A stretch of 64,000 nucleotides of DNA from a virus (IMGVR_UViG_3300042090_002485:1-64000); one strand, 5' to 3'. Positions 40,513-50,432 are shown, counted from the first letter of the stretch. Notes: generated by a model not told the origin, from the sequence alone. Numbers and translations: made by a program.

Positions 40513-42261
40513 ACTCGTGATGATGTTGCCGAGCTTCTCCGCGACGTCGCCGAGCGCGTCGGACGCGCGTACGTCGACGCCAACGCGCGCGCTGCGCGGC
40601 ACCGCGTTCTCGACGAGGTTGACGATCGACATCATCGACGCGGTCTTCGCCGACAGCTCGGTGATGTCGGGAATCGCGTAGCCCTCGTCGGTCTGCATCG
40701 TGCCGCCGGTGCCATGGTTGCCGATCGCGCGCGCGCCGAGCACGCCTGCGGTCGCGGCGAGAGGCAGGCGGAACTTGCGCAACCACGGGAACGCGCCGAG
40801 CGCCTTGTAGCCGCCGAGCGCAAGCGCTCCGCCGCCGAGTACCTGGTTGCGCATGCGCGCGCGAGTCACTGCATCCTGCGCGTCGATCGCGGCACCGCGC
40901 GTGGTCTCGTAGGGTCCGACGTGCAGCACGTCCGTGGTCGGCGCGGCGTCCTGCCGGAGGCCGACACCTTCGGGAACGAGACGCCGGTAGAGCATCTCGC
41001 CCGCGCCTGCACGCTTCTGCGCCGCGCGCGCGAAGCCGTCCATCAGCGCGGCTGCGACCTTGTGCGACTCGAGCACGCCGCTGTCCAGCAGTTCGTCCAG
41101 CAGGTCAGGGCGGTCGCCGAACAGCTCGAGTGCGAAGCGGCCGGCCGCCGCGAACTTCTCGAACTCGGCCTCCGTGTGCGGCATGCACGTGTTGCTGCAG
41201 CCCGCGAGCTTGCTCGTGGACAGGTACATGAACTCACGGTCGGTGAGCGTGACGCCGTTGGCCGCCGCTGCACTGAGCGACTCGCCGAGCGGGTAGCCGA
41301 GCAGGCCGGCCACCTGGATGCGCGGCGCGCCTGCGAGCTTGGGCGCGAGGTGGTCCTTCAGCTTGACGATGAACGAGCGTTCGTCGGGCGCGAGGTGGCT
41401 CGTCGCGATCGGCTCGCCCTGGATCACCTTGTCGATGTCGGAGAGCTTCTGCACCGCGGCGCCCTTGAGCGCGAGCGCGTCGGATTCCTCGCCGAGCAGC
41501 GCCGACAGGCGAATCTCGGGCGTCGCTTCGGCGACCTTCTTGAGCGTGTAGCCGGTGCGGTCAGCCGGGCGGAACACGCGGCTGATGTCGAAGAAGTCGG
41601 GTGATGGGTTGTGGACGTAGTCCTTGAAGCCGTTCGCGTCGACGACGTTCATCGCGAACTTGACGTGGTCGCAGTAGTCCGCACGCGTCGGCGCCTCGTT
41701 GCCGCAGCGAGCGCAGACGTCGTACTTGATGCGACAGCCCATGCTGACGGGCACGAACTCGCCGTCGGCCGCGCGCTTGACCCACTCGGGGTCCTTGGCG
41801 TCGTCGACCGAGACCAGCAGCTCGACCCGGTGCATGCGCGGGTTCCAGAACGCCTTCTTCACCACGCCCGAGGCCTTCGCCGGGTCGCGGTTGGCGTGGT
41901 GCTGGAACGCGTGTGCGGGGTTGGTCTCGAACGAGTGGTAGTGCTTGGTCAGCTCCTGGCCGGGCGCAACGAACCAGCGGCGGTCGGCGGAGGCGATCTT
42001 GCCGCGCGCGGGCACGGGGAACTCGGGAAAGCCGTCGCCGTTGCGGTTGGGGCCGTAGGTCTCCTCGCCGCCCATCGCGCACAGCAGCATCGCGGTCTTG
42101 CCGGCCTCGGGCGTGACGCTCTTGATGTAGTCGAGCGCCTCGGACGCGTGCTTGGTGATGCGGCTGGTGTCGACCGAGCGGCCGCCGTTCCATGGCAGGA
42201 TGATCTGGGCGGTCAGCTCGCCGGTCGGGAAGAACTCGGGCAGCTCGATGAGCTTCTTCAC
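40504..42261 (-). CDS. Putative prohead/capsid maturation protease
   Basis: 585 aa from GTG 42261. GPNRNGDGFPEF (~71-81), TKHYHSFE (H107/H109), FVPVSMGCRIKYDVCARCGN (S173, with C183/C186) and RADYCDH (C197/H199) form a block I associate with prohead proteases of large phages: an essential His and Ser plus a zinc knuckle (family recollection, not a search result). The later helical region may be the scaffold-binding or self-cleaved part. Candidate processor of the shared N-terminal tags. Confidence 0.55.
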   Translation of the reverse strand: MKKLIELPEFFPTGELTAQIILPWNGGRSVDTSRITKHASEALDYIKSVTPEAGKTAMLLCAMGGEETYGPNRNGDGFPEFPVPARGKIASADRRWFVAPGQELTKHYHSFETNPAHAFQHHANRDPAKASGVVKKAFWNPRMHRVELLVSVDDAKDPEWVKRAADGEFVPVSMGCRIKYDVCARCGNEAPTRADYCDHVKFAMNVVDANGFKDYVHNPSPDFFDISRVFRPADRTGYTLKKVAEATPEIRLSALLGEESDALALKGAAVQKLSDIDKVIQGEPIATSHLAPDERSFIVKLKDHLAPKLAGAPRIQVAGLLGYPLGESLSAAAANGVTLTDREFMYLSTSKLAGCSNTCMPHTEAEFEKFAAAGRFALELFGDRPDLLDELLDSGVLESHKVAAALMDGFARAAQKRAGAGEMLYRRLVPEGVGLRQDAAPTTDVLHVGPYETTRGAAIDAQDAVTRARMRNQVLGGGALALGGYKALGAFPWLRKFRLPLAATAGVLGARAIGNHGTGGTMQTDEGYAIPDITELSAKTASMMSIVNLVENAVPRSARVGVDVRASDALGDVAEKLGNIITSRH

Positions 42262-42809
42262 GGCAGCAGGCTCCGCAGCAGGCGCGCGCCGTCGCCGCGG
42301 TGGCGCACGAGCAGCACGAGCGCGGCGTGCTTGGCGTCCGGGTCGGACAGGGCGCACGCGGCCTCGAGGACATCGTCGACGAGGATCGCCGCCGCGAGCT
42401 TCTGTGGGGACGACAGTGCGCCGGCCATATCGTCGTTGGTCGCGGGGCTCGGGCGGCTGAGCTTGCTCTTGAGCAGCTCGCCGAGGCCCTGCATGCCGCC
42501 GACGCCGGCGGCCGTCATCAGCGCCTGGTTACGCGCGTCACGCAGCAGCTCGTGACCCTGGTTGCCGGCGTCGCGCGCGAGTAGATGGCCGACGCCGAGC
42601 GCAGGGATGCCCAGGCCGACACCCCAACCCAGGCCGCGCTGCAGCGCGGACATCGCTGCGGGGTCGATTGCAGCGCGCTTGAACATGCCGAACGCGGCGA
42701 AGTCAGCAAGCGCGGCGCGCTCGAGCAGCGTGGCCGACGGCGGGCGCGCCGACGCGATCTTCTCCGCGAGGAGGACCGACGTCTCGAGGGCCTGGTTGAG
42801 CGCGGTCAT
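42258..42809 (-). CDS. Virion-region protein, 183 aa
   Basis: ATG 42809. Helical N-terminus with ADFAAFGMFKRAA (resembling the shared tag), a glycine zipper (GLGWGVGLGIPALGVGHLL), then Ala/Leu-rich helices. GTGA overlap with the protease gene implies co-translation. Confidence 0.5.
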   Translation of the reverse strand: MTALNQALETSVLLAEKIASARPPSATLLERAALADFAAFGMFKRAAIDPAAMSALQRGLGWGVGLGIPALGVGHLLARDAGNQGHELLRDARNQALMTAAGVGGMQGLGELLKSKLSRPSPATNDDMAGALSSPQKLAAAILVDDVLEAACALSDPDAKHAALVLLVRHRGDGARLLRSLLP

Positions 42810-42813
42810 GGGG

Positions 42814-43083
42814 TCACCGCGCCGGTGCGACGGTGCGCCGTAGCAGCTCAGCGAGCGCGGAGTCCTCAGCGATCTTGGTGCCGGTCACCGCCGCGAGCGC
42901 GCCGAGGCCGTCGGCGATTGCGCGCGCTTCCTTGCGGCGGCGGTACGCGCGCTCGCCGATGGTCTTGACCGCGACGCCGATGTTCAACTCGGGGACGCCG
43001 AGCATCGCGCCGGCGATCTTGTGCAGGCCGTGGTGCGCGACGGCCGCGGTGACGGAGGGCGGGATGAGGTCATCGAGGGTCAT
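42814..43083 (-). CDS. Small virion-region protein, 89 aa
   Basis: ATG 43083 inside the end of the previous gene (14-base overlap). Helical with a basic patch (GERAYRRRKEARAIADGL). The upstream extension is rejected because it runs through that gene. Confidence 0.45.
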   Translation of the reverse strand: MTLDDLIPPSVTAAVAHHGLHKIAGAMLGVPELNIGVAVKTIGERAYRRRKEARAIADGLGALAAVTGTKIAEDSALAELLRRTVAPAR

Positions 43084-44188
43084 CGTGAGTCCTTTCACCG
43101 ATAGGCTGCAGCTCGTACGCCTTGGGTTGCGGAAACAACCATTCGGACAAGGCGCCTCCACCGGCACCGAGTGCGCCGCCGAGGCCTCCGCCGATGAGTG
43201 CGCCGCGTGCGCGATGTTTGTCGTCGGACAAGGCTCCGCCGAGCGCCCCCATTCCGGCACCCGTCAGGCCACCGAGCGCCGTGGACTTCAGGATGTCGGT
43301 GGGTCGGTCTTTGCGCGCTTGCTCGGCTGCCATTTCGAGCAGTTGTTTGATGGCCTGGTCGTGCGACATTTCGGCCGCGCGCTTGTCACCGCCGCCGGTC
43401 ACGGCGCGCTCGGCGTCGGCGAGCAGCTTGATCGACATGTAGTCCGGGCCCGCGCCAGTCATCACGGCCTGGCGGAGGAACGAGCGCACCGCGTTCTCGT
43501 CGGTGGACAGCACGGGCGCGAATCGCGTCATGCTGTGGTACGCGCCCATCAGCGTGGCGTCGTCGGCACCGGCGAGCACCGAGTCGGTCTTCTTGAGCTT
43601 GCCGACGATGGCCTCGCGCGCGGCCTGGTCGCCAGCATGCCCGACGGCCTCCACCGCCTTGGCGGCCATGTCGCGGAGCAGGCCGAAGCCGGCCTTGCCC
43701 GCCTCGGCGCCGAACGCCTTGGCCGCTGCGCCGCCGCCGATGCCGAGCGTGTCCTGCCGCTCGCCCAGCTCGCGGCCGAACAGCTTCTTCTCGACGAGCG
43801 AGCTGAGGCCGTGGGCGACACCCTTGCCGGGCGCCGCGCCGATCTCGCCCAGGCTGCCCTTCGCGCCCTCGAGGAGCCCGCCGCCGATGGCTTGGCCGGC
43901 GCCCATCGCGCCGCGGCCCGCGGCTCCTGCCGCCGCGCCCGCCGCCGCCTTGGGGTTGTGGAACAGCTGCGCGAGCGGCAGCGCGAGCTGCATCGGCAGC
44001 GCAGCGGTCTTCGGCAACGACGCCTCATCGACGGCGTGCTCGGTCGAGTGCGCGCGCTCGAGCGCCCTCTCGACGATGCTGGGGATCATCGCGCCGACGG
44101 CGAGCGGCAACATCACGCCAGCGCGCTTCTGCGTGTGGCGCTCGAGCGCACGACGGGTGGTCAGCGCGAGGACGTCGCTCAGCTGCAC
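43070..44188 (-). CDS. Glycine-zipper virion-region protein, 372 aa
   Basis: Charged helical N-terminus, then repeated Ala/Gly stretches (KAAAGAAAGAAGRGAMGAGQ) and a second C-terminal glycine zipper (LGGLTGAGMGALGGALSD ... GGGLGGALGAGGGAL). A candidate internal core/ejection protein; no family recognised. Overlaps its neighbours on both sides. Confidence 0.5.
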   Translation of the reverse strand: MQLSDVLALTTRRALERHTQKRAGVMLPLAVGAMIPSIVERALERAHSTEHAVDEASLPKTAALPMQLALPLAQLFHNPKAAAGAAAGAAGRGAMGAGQAIGGGLLEGAKGSLGEIGAAPGKGVAHGLSSLVEKKLFGRELGERQDTLGIGGGAAAKAFGAEAGKAGFGLLRDMAAKAVEAVGHAGDQAAREAIVGKLKKTDSVLAGADDATLMGAYHSMTRFAPVLSTDENAVRSFLRQAVMTGAGPDYMSIKLLADAERAVTGGGDKRAAEMSHDQAIKQLLEMAAEQARKDRPTDILKSTALGGLTGAGMGALGGALSDDKHRARGALIGGGLGGALGAGGGALSEWLFPQPKAYELQPIGERTHDDPR

Positions 44189-45102
44189 TGGATCCTCACG
44201 AATTCCGCGCCGCGGCGCAGCTTGTCAGCTTCGGCCGCGATGCTGGCGAGCTTCTCGAACAGGCGCGTCGCCTCGTTCTCGGTGACGAGGTGGCGGTCGA
44301 CCAGCGCGGCGTGCTTGGCGCAGATGTCTTCGTGCGTCAGGGGCGGCAGGCGCCGCGACTCGCGCACGAGGTTGAGGACGACGGCGCCGAACGCGTCGCC
44401 GCGCAGCGCCATCGCGTCCTTCTCGAAGGCCTCGAGCGACGGGCCGCCCCAGGCGCGGCTGAGCGAGCGCTCGAGGGCTCCGAACGTGTCCTCGAACAGC
44501 CACTCGGCCTGCTTGTACTGGTCCTCGAGCACAGAGGCGAACTTGCGCCGGCGCTCGCCGCGGAACGCCGCTTCCTTGGCCTCGTCCTTCTTCGACTCCT
44601 TGGGCGGCTCCTTCTTCTCGGGCTTGTCCTTCTTGCCGTCGTCGTCCTTGGACTTCTGCTTCTCGCCCTTGGGGAACGGCCCGTCGTTGTCGTCGTCGAT
44701 CGGTGGTTCGCCCTTGGGCTCGCCGCCCTGGCCGCTGGCCATCATGGCCTCGCCTTCGCCGATCTCGTTGGGCAGCGGCCCCTCGTCGCCGTCGGGCTCA
44801 GCGTGCGGCGGTTCCTCGTGCGGAAGGTCGACGCCGCCCATGATGTGCTGCAGGACCTGGCGCGGGTCGATTGGGTCGAACTCGCCGGTCATGTCGGGCA
44901 CGCCCTGCTGCTTCTGTTGTTCCATCAGCCGCAGGAACGCCATCGTGTTCGCGGCCTGGACAAGGCGCGCGACCTGATCGGGGTTGAGCTGCCCCTGTTG
45001 CGCTTCCATCGCGGCCATGTCGGCGAGCTTCTCGCCGCTCATGAAGCGATCGACCACCCGCTGGGCCATTTGGTCGAAGTCCTTCTCTTGGTAGGCGCGC
45101 AT
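44179..45102 (-). CDS. Charged scaffold-like protein, 307 aa
   Basis: Helical ends flank a long acidic/Lys-rich disordered segment (KGEKQKSKDDDGKKDKPEKK). Charged low-complexity proteins between portal and capsid genes are often scaffold or core proteins. Ten-base overlap with the next gene and one-base overlap upstream. Confidence 0.5.
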   Translation of the reverse strand: MRAYQEKDFDQMAQRVVDRFMSGEKLADMAAMEAQQGQLNPDQVARLVQAANTMAFLRLMEQQKQQGVPDMTGEFDPIDPRQVLQHIMGGVDLPHEEPPHAEPDGDEGPLPNEIGEGEAMMASGQGGEPKGEPPIDDDNDGPFPKGEKQKSKDDDGKKDKPEKKEPPKESKKDEAKEAAFRGERRRKFASVLEDQYKQAEWLFEDTFGALERSLSRAWGGPSLEAFEKDAMALRGDAFGAVVLNLVRESRRLPPLTHEDICAKHAALVDRHLVTENEATRLFEKLASIAAEADKLRRGAEFVRIQCS

Positions 45103-45779
45103 CAGTGGACGATCTCCTCGCGGGGCACGGCGGCTCCCGCCTCATGCGTCAGCTCGCGGAACTTGAGCTTGGCGAGCAGGTCGGAGAGGTTGCCGCCGGT
45201 GCCGCCATCGGAGACGAGCGCGGCCGCGTTCATCGCGGTCTTCAGCATGCTGTGCGCGGCCGAGCCCTCGGTGCTGTTCAGCGTGTTCATGCGCAGCGTG
45301 CGCATGCTGCGGAAGTAGGCCTCGCGCATCGTCTGCTCTTGGACGTGCGACGCAGAGAGCTTGGACTCGCGACCGGAGTGGTGCGCGAGCGCCTCGACGC
45401 CGTCGAAGTGGGTGGCGACCGCGAGCATGGCGCGACCGAGCGGGCTGCCCTCGTAGTTCCGCACCCATCGCAGCAACTCGAGTCGGTCGCGGAAGTTGGA
45501 CAGGTTGCAGCACAGGTGGCGGAATGCCGGCAGCACAGCGAGCGAGACGCCGATGTCCTGGTGGATGCGCGTGTCCTCCGCCCCCGCGATGATCCAGGCC
45601 TGGACCTGCTCACGCTCGAAGAACGGGTCTTCATAGAGGTCGACGACGCGCTCCATGACGTCGGAGAACACGACGCCGTTGAGGTGGCGCCACAGCGCCT
45701 GCTCGTGCTCCTGCTTCGGCTCTTCGGCCATACGCATGACCGCGAGGTAGCGCGAGTCGGGCTTGCGCTCACGCCGCAT
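45102..45779 (-). CDS. Virion-region protein, 225 aa
   Basis: Helix-rich (EDPFFEREQVQAWIIAGAED, LCCNLSNFRDRLELLRWVRN), no repeats. Overlaps the 1029-aa gene by 11 bases. Probably a core component; family not recognised. Confidence 0.5.
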   Translation of the reverse strand: MRRERKPDSRYLAVMRMAEEPKQEHEQALWRHLNGVVFSDVMERVVDLYEDPFFEREQVQAWIIAGAEDTRIHQDIGVSLAVLPAFRHLCCNLSNFRDRLELLRWVRNYEGSPLGRAMLAVATHFDGVEALAHHSGRESKLSASHVQEQTMREAYFRSMRTLRMNTLNSTEGSAAHSMLKTAMNAAALVSDGGTGGNLSDLLAKLKFRELTHEAGAAVPREEIVH

Positions 45780-48700
45780 GATCGTCCGGCTCCTTTACGG
45801 CCTGGACGCCGCGGGACAGGCGCAGGACGAGGTCGCCCAGGCCCTTGAACGACGACTGCATGTTCTCCTCGATGCCCGCGAACGCGGCCTCACCGATCTG
45901 CTGCTTGAGATCAGGCTCCTGCATCCACAGCGTGAGCTGCACGCGGGCGAGGTTGTCGACGGCCTTCTCGAGGTTGGGGAGGTACTGCGCGACGACGCCG
46001 TGCAGCTCGGGTGACTGCGCGAGCGTGGCGACGGCCGCCGCGTCGAACATGTCGGCGGAGCGCATTTGCGCGACCTGGTCGAGGAACTGCGGGTTGATCT
46101 CCTGCCCCATCGCCTGCGCGTTTGGGCCGTCGGAGGGCATCATCGCCGACGGCGGCGGCTGTCCGCCGCCCATCGCCGGATCCATACCGCCCATGCCGCT
46201 CATGCTCGGGTCGCCACCGGGCATGCCACCCGACATGCCGCTCATCATCGACGGGTCCATGCCAGGCTGCCCACCGCTGGGCATGCCGCCGCCCATGCCG
46301 CCGAACATCCCGCCCATCGACGGGTCGGCGCCGCCGCCCATCATCGACGGGTCGCCGGCGCCGGGAGGGAACGGGCCGCCCGGAGGCATGCCCGGAGGCA
46401 CGGCCGCGCCCATCGACGGATCCTGCGGCGGTTGGCCCATACCCGCGGTCATGCCGGGAGGCATGCCCGGCCCACCCGTCGCGAGGTTCATCGACGACGG
46501 AGGCGCACCCATTGCTTGCGACTGCACGGACGCGGCAGGCGGTGCGCCGCCGCCGATCTCGCTCGAACGCTGCAGCAGCTGTTGGATCGTCTGTTGACGG
46601 TCCATCAACTTCTGCATCTCGTGCTGGATCGCTTGGTCCATCTCCATCGCTGCGAGGTCGAGCGGCGCCGGCGGGGGCGGAGCAGGCGGTGGGCCCATTG
46701 CTGCCATGGCCGCGTCTTGTCCGAGGTTCGGATCGCCCATGCTCGGATCGCCGCCCGGCGGACCCGCGTCAGCGCCGCCGTTCGGCGGAGCCTTCTTCTT
46801 CGGCTTGCTATCGGACTTTTTCTTGTCGTCGCTGTCATCGGCACCGAGCTTGCCCAACAAGCCACCTAACGCACCGCCCATCATTGCACCGCGCTGCGGT
46901 GCTCCGGGTAGTTGCGGAGCTTGGGGTTTCTTGGCGAGCAATCCCTTGAGAGGACCTCCGAGTGATGCAGGACCGCCCGAACCTCCCATCGCACTGCTGT
47001 CGACGAAAGACGAGGTTTTGTCACCTGCAGCGATCTTGTCGAGGCGGATTTGTGCGGTCGCGAGCTGCGCGCGCGTCGCGATCCACGCCGTTGCCGAATG
47101 GTCGGACGCGGCCTTCGTGAGCAGTGCCTCGGCGTCGTCGACGGAGATGTTGCATCCGTGAGCGAGCTTCTTGAGCGCGGGAACGAAGCTCAGCGGAGCC
47201 ATTCCGTTGATCGAGAACTGCTTGGCGCCCGCGTCCTTGATCGCGACCTTCTTCGCGCCCACGGCCGAGAGCATGCTCGAGACGCACGCCTGCAGGTCGA
47301 GCGCGGAGCGATACCAGCCGCGCTCGTCGAGCTTCTCGCCGAGCGGGATCCAGATGAAGTCCGGCGGGAGGTAGACGACGTCGGCGCCCTTGGGCATCCA
47401 GATCGCGCCGTAGGGGTGCGTCGGGTCGGTGCAGACGGTCTTCTCCGGGTAGCCGCCAATCCCGCTGATCTTCAGGCGGCGCACGCCGTCGCTGCCGGTC
47501 GACATCGACTTGACCTCGACGGGCACCGTTGCCTGGTAGACCGAGTGGAGCTTGCGGACGAAGAAGCCCTTGCCCGTCCGCGGTGCACCGTCGACCTTGT
47601 CGAACAGGCGTTCCTGGAGCCGGCCGGCAACGTCGTCAGCGACGGAGCTGCGCCCGACCAGACGATCCGTCATGAGGTACTTGCCGTCGCCGAATGCGGC
47701 GAGGTACGGCTTCGCGGTGTAGTCGCGCTTGGTCGCGTAGTCGGCCTCGTTCGGGCGCCCGACCGGGTAGACCTTGTTGTTGGGCCCGAAGTTGTCGGGG
47801 TCGCGGTACGAGTTGTCGACGACGGGGTTGTGCGCCGGGATCGCCGGGCGCCGGCCGTAGCGCGTGCCGTCGTCGAGCAGGTCGATCGGATCGGGCATCA
47901 CGAACGCGTAGCGCTCGCCGCCGTCGGAGCTGTAGAGGCAGTACACGCCCGGCTGGTTCGGTTCGGTCCAGTGCGCGAACGGCTGCTCCTGCACCGCCAT
48001 GTTACGGGTCAGACGCTCGTCCTTGGCGGCAAAGCCCTTCTTGCGCACGCCCGCGTAGGCCTCGCCGGCCTGGTCACCGAAGATGCGGCGGAAGTCGGTC
48101 GGCGTGTTGTCCTTGTCGGCGATCCACAACGCACCGCCAGACAACTGCTTGGCCGCGACCTTCTCGAGGCGCGGCTGGACCGCGCGCGACAGCGCCGCGA
48201 CGCCGTAGAACGCCGCTGCCGTCTTGAGCAGGCGGGGGTGGCGCTTGAGCGTGGCGACGAATGCGGTCTTCACCCGGTTGGGTGCGGCTTCGAGCATGCC
48301 GATGAACATCGGCGCGGGCTCGGCCGCTTCCTTTTCGCGCGCGTCGAGGTACTCGCGCGAGACGACGCGCGAGGCGTCGTAGATCGCCTTGGGCATCCAC
48401 GCCGCGTACGAGAACCGGCCCGTGATCGGCGGCACCACGACGTTGCGGATGTCGACGTCGGTGTAGAGCGTCTCGGGGGTCTTGATGCCCTTGCCCAGCG
48501 CCGAGAGCGCTGTCTTGTCGATCTCGTCCAGCCAGCCCTTGGTCAGCGGCAGGAAGATGTTGAGGGTCTTGTGGAAGAAGACCTCGAGCGGCTTGATCGT
48601 GTTGTCGACGAGCACGACCGGGATGTAGATCGGCTGGTCGTTGCGGAGCACGATGAACGCGCCCACGCCCGCTCCCTTGTCGACGTCGGCCTTGATCACC

Positions 48701-48858
48701 TTGAAGGTGACGACGTCCTGCATGACGTCGGGCATCTTCGACGACAGGAGGTTGTAGGCCATGTCGGACATGCCCTGCTCGAAGAGCTGGGCCTCCTGGT
48801 CCGGGCCGGCGTTCATCCCGGCCTGGAACTGCTGAGTGCGCGGGCTGAGCGGCGGCAT
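45769..48858 (-). CDS. Large core/structural protein, 1029 aa
   Basis: The N-terminal ~650 residues are globular (VTFKVIKADVDKGAGVGAFI..., GVYCLYSSDGGERYAFVMPD), with many conserved-looking aromatic strands. Residues ~690-960 are Met/Gly/Pro/Ser-rich low complexity (GGMPGGDPSMSGMGGMDPAM), then a helical end (FDAAAVATLAQSPELHGVV). No recognised catalytic motif. It may be an internal virion core or a packaged accessory to the RNA polymerase; neither is proven. Confidence 0.5.
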   Translation of the reverse strand: MPPLSPRTQQFQAGMNAGPDQEAQLFEQGMSDMAYNLLSSKMPDVMQDVVTFKVIKADVDKGAGVGAFIVLRNDQPIYIPVVLVDNTIKPLEVFFHKTLNIFLPLTKGWLDEIDKTALSALGKGIKTPETLYTDVDIRNVVVPPITGRFSYAAWMPKAIYDASRVVSREYLDAREKEAAEPAPMFIGMLEAAPNRVKTAFVATLKRHPRLLKTAAAFYGVAALSRAVQPRLEKVAAKQLSGGALWIADKDNTPTDFRRIFGDQAGEAYAGVRKKGFAAKDERLTRNMAVQEQPFAHWTEPNQPGVYCLYSSDGGERYAFVMPDPIDLLDDGTRYGRRPAIPAHNPVVDNSYRDPDNFGPNNKVYPVGRPNEADYATKRDYTAKPYLAAFGDGKYLMTDRLVGRSSVADDVAGRLQERLFDKVDGAPRTGKGFFVRKLHSVYQATVPVEVKSMSTGSDGVRRLKISGIGGYPEKTVCTDPTHPYGAIWMPKGADVVYLPPDFIWIPLGEKLDERGWYRSALDLQACVSSMLSAVGAKKVAIKDAGAKQFSINGMAPLSFVPALKKLAHGCNISVDDAEALLTKAASDHSATAWIATRAQLATAQIRLDKIAAGDKTSSFVDSSAMGGSGGPASLGGPLKGLLAKKPQAPQLPGAPQRGAMMGGALGGLLGKLGADDSDDKKKSDSKPKKKAPPNGGADAGPPGGDPSMGDPNLGQDAAMAAMGPPPAPPPPAPLDLAAMEMDQAIQHEMQKLMDRQQTIQQLLQRSSEIGGGAPPAASVQSQAMGAPPSSMNLATGGPGMPPGMTAGMGQPPQDPSMGAAVPPGMPPGGPFPPGAGDPSMMGGGADPSMGGMFGGMGGGMPSGGQPGMDPSMMSGMSGGMPGGDPSMSGMGGMDPAMGGGQPPPSAMMPSDGPNAQAMGQEINPQFLDQVAQMRSADMFDAAAVATLAQSPELHGVVAQYLPNLEKAVDNLARVQLTLWMQEPDLKQQIGEAAFAGIEENMQSSFKGLGDLVLRLSRGVQAVKEPDDHAA

Positions 48859-48873
48859 TATGGGTGACCTCGG

Positions 48874-49050
48874 TCAGGACGTCGGGAAGGAGACGACCTT
48901 CGGAATGGGAGCGTTGGGTGTGCTGGGCCCGGTGCCCAGCTCTCGGGTCTTCTGCGCCTTGAGCGAGGCCAGTGTCGGCATCGCGATCTCGGCAAGCTTG
49001 TCTTCGACGGCGCGAAGCCCGGCGAGGCGGATGTGGCGAGGAAGGCTCAC
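48874..49050 (-). CDS. Small protein, 58 aa
   Basis: GTG 49050 overlaps the stop of the upstream 440-aa gene (GTGA). The helical N-terminus IRLAGLRAVEDKLAEIA resembles the shared tag; a Pro/Ser-rich tail follows. Longer in-frame extension is rejected since it runs through the upstream gene. Confidence 0.45.
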   Translation of the reverse strand: MSLPRHIRLAGLRAVEDKLAEIAMPTLASLKAQKTRELGTGPSTPNAPIPKVVSFPTS

Positions 49051-50369
49051 GCCGCGCTGCGCTGGGCGGCGTTGATGCGCTCGATCTCGGCCTTGAGGGC
49101 CGCCTTCTTCTCCTCCTCGTGCTTCATCCACGGCGGCAGGTCCTTGTCCTTGTCCTTGTCCTTGCCGTCGTCGTCCTTCTTGTCCTTGTCGTCGTCCTTC
49201 TTCTCGCCCTCCTCCTTCTTCTCCATGAAGGGCGGAAGCTCGGCCGACTTGGTGCCCTGGTTGCCTCCGCGCCCGTCGTAGGCGCCGGGCCGCGAGTGCG
49301 TCGCCTCGGGGGTGTGGTTCTTGTAGCCGTCCGTGCGCGAGCCCGGCGGGACCGCCGCGGGCGTCGCCGCCGCGGTCTTCTCGGACGCCTCCTTCTGGAG
49401 GCCCGTCAGGTAGTGCGCCTTCTCGACGACGTTCAGGCCCATGCACGCGCGGACCGCGGCGACTTTGCGGTCGTCGTCGAACGACGCGGGCAGGTACTCG
49501 GCGACCTCGGCAGCCGTTTTCTTGAACAGCGCGATGTAGGGGTCCTCCGCCGCAGCCTTCGCCGAGTGCTGCTGGACCGAGTTCGACTTGTCGTCGGTGC
49601 GGGCGGGGGCGTTGGGCTGCGTGGTCTCGCGGCCGACGACGGCCGGGCCCTTCACCTGCTTCATCACCTCGCCGAGGCTGCCGACGCCGGCGACACCGAA
49701 CGTCGCATAGCCCGACGGGCGCTGCTCGGCGTCCATCTTGGCCTCGGCGGAGCCCATCGCCTTGTTGCCCTTGTCGCCGCCGAGGATTGTCGAGCCCTCA
49801 GCCTGCTTGAACAGGCTGCGCAGCGTCTCGGACGCGGTGCGCGACTGCTCCTGCGGCGAGTTCGACTTGTCGTCGCTGCGCGCCGGCTTGTTCGGGTTCT
49901 CTTCTTCCTTGCCCACCGCACCCGGCTTTGTGTCGACCTCGGTCTTGCCGAGGCTGTCCGTCGCGTAGCCCGGCGGGCGCTGCTCGACGTCCATCTTCGT
50001 CTCGCCGGCCGGCGACTGCTTCTCCTCGTTGCCCTTGTCGCCGCCCTCGATGGTCGAGCCCTCGGCGAGCTTCGTCATCAACTGGATGACGCTGTGGTTG
50101 GCGAGCTTGTGCACGTCCTCCCACGAGCTGAGCTTGTTGAAGGACGCCGCCTTGAACCCCGGCCGGCCCTTGAACCAGTCAGATGCCGCGATGACCTCGT
50201 TCGAGACCTTGACCACGACGTCGCGACCGATGTCCCGGCTCAGGTCGATCTCGACGCGGTCCGCGATGAGGTCCGCGACCTTGTGTGCGGTGGTCTCGTC
50301 GGGGAACGAAGCGCGGCCTGCGTTGACCAGCGCGGTCTGGATGCCACGAACGAAGGCGTGCTTGAACAT
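49047..50369 (-). CDS. Repetitive charged virion-region protein, 440 aa
   Basis: ATG 50369 (MFKHAFVRGIQTALVNAG) behind AGGAGAG and a CCTATCATT element. The N-terminus fits the shared tag loosely. Two ~80-residue units (AEGST at 102 and again at 190, both followed by DKGN, KMD-x-EQRP-x-GYAT and a DDKSNS element) are an internal duplication. The C-terminus is an extremely acidic/Lys run (DDDKDKKDDDGKDKDKDKD). Possibly a scaffold or core protein. Confidence 0.55.
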   Translation of the reverse strand: MFKHAFVRGIQTALVNAGRASFPDETTAHKVADLIADRVEIDLSRDIGRDVVVKVSNEVIAASDWFKGRPGFKAASFNKLSSWEDVHKLANHSVIQLMTKLAEGSTIEGGDKGNEEKQSPAGETKMDVEQRPPGYATDSLGKTEVDTKPGAVGKEEENPNKPARSDDKSNSPQEQSRTASETLRSLFKQAEGSTILGGDKGNKAMGSAEAKMDAEQRPSGYATFGVAGVGSLGEVMKQVKGPAVVGRETTQPNAPARTDDKSNSVQQHSAKAAAEDPYIALFKKTAAEVAEYLPASFDDDRKVAAVRACMGLNVVEKAHYLTGLQKEASEKTAAATPAAVPPGSRTDGYKNHTPEATHSRPGAYDGRGGNQGTKSAELPPFMEKKEEGEKKDDDKDKKDDDGKDKDKDKDLPPWMKHEEEKKAALKAEIERINAAQRSAA

Positions 50370-50396
50370 GCGGCTATCTCTCCTGGGGAACGGGTG

Positions 50397-50405
50397 AATG
50401 ATAGG
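50397..50405 (-). promoter_or_regulatory. CCTATCATT element
   Basis: Minus-strand CCTATCATT, about 28 bases before ATG 50369, with AGGAGAG in the leader. Confidence 0.6.
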
Positions 50406-50432
50406 GCGGCATTTGGCAATTCCCAACGCGGG

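Noticed and set aside
42833-44977. 714-aa plus-strand frame
   Set aside because: Antisense shadow of three minus-strand genes with clear overlap chains.
47050-48867. 605-aa plus-strand frame
   Set aside because: Shadow of the 1029-aa minus-strand gene; Arg/Val/Asp-biased without domains.
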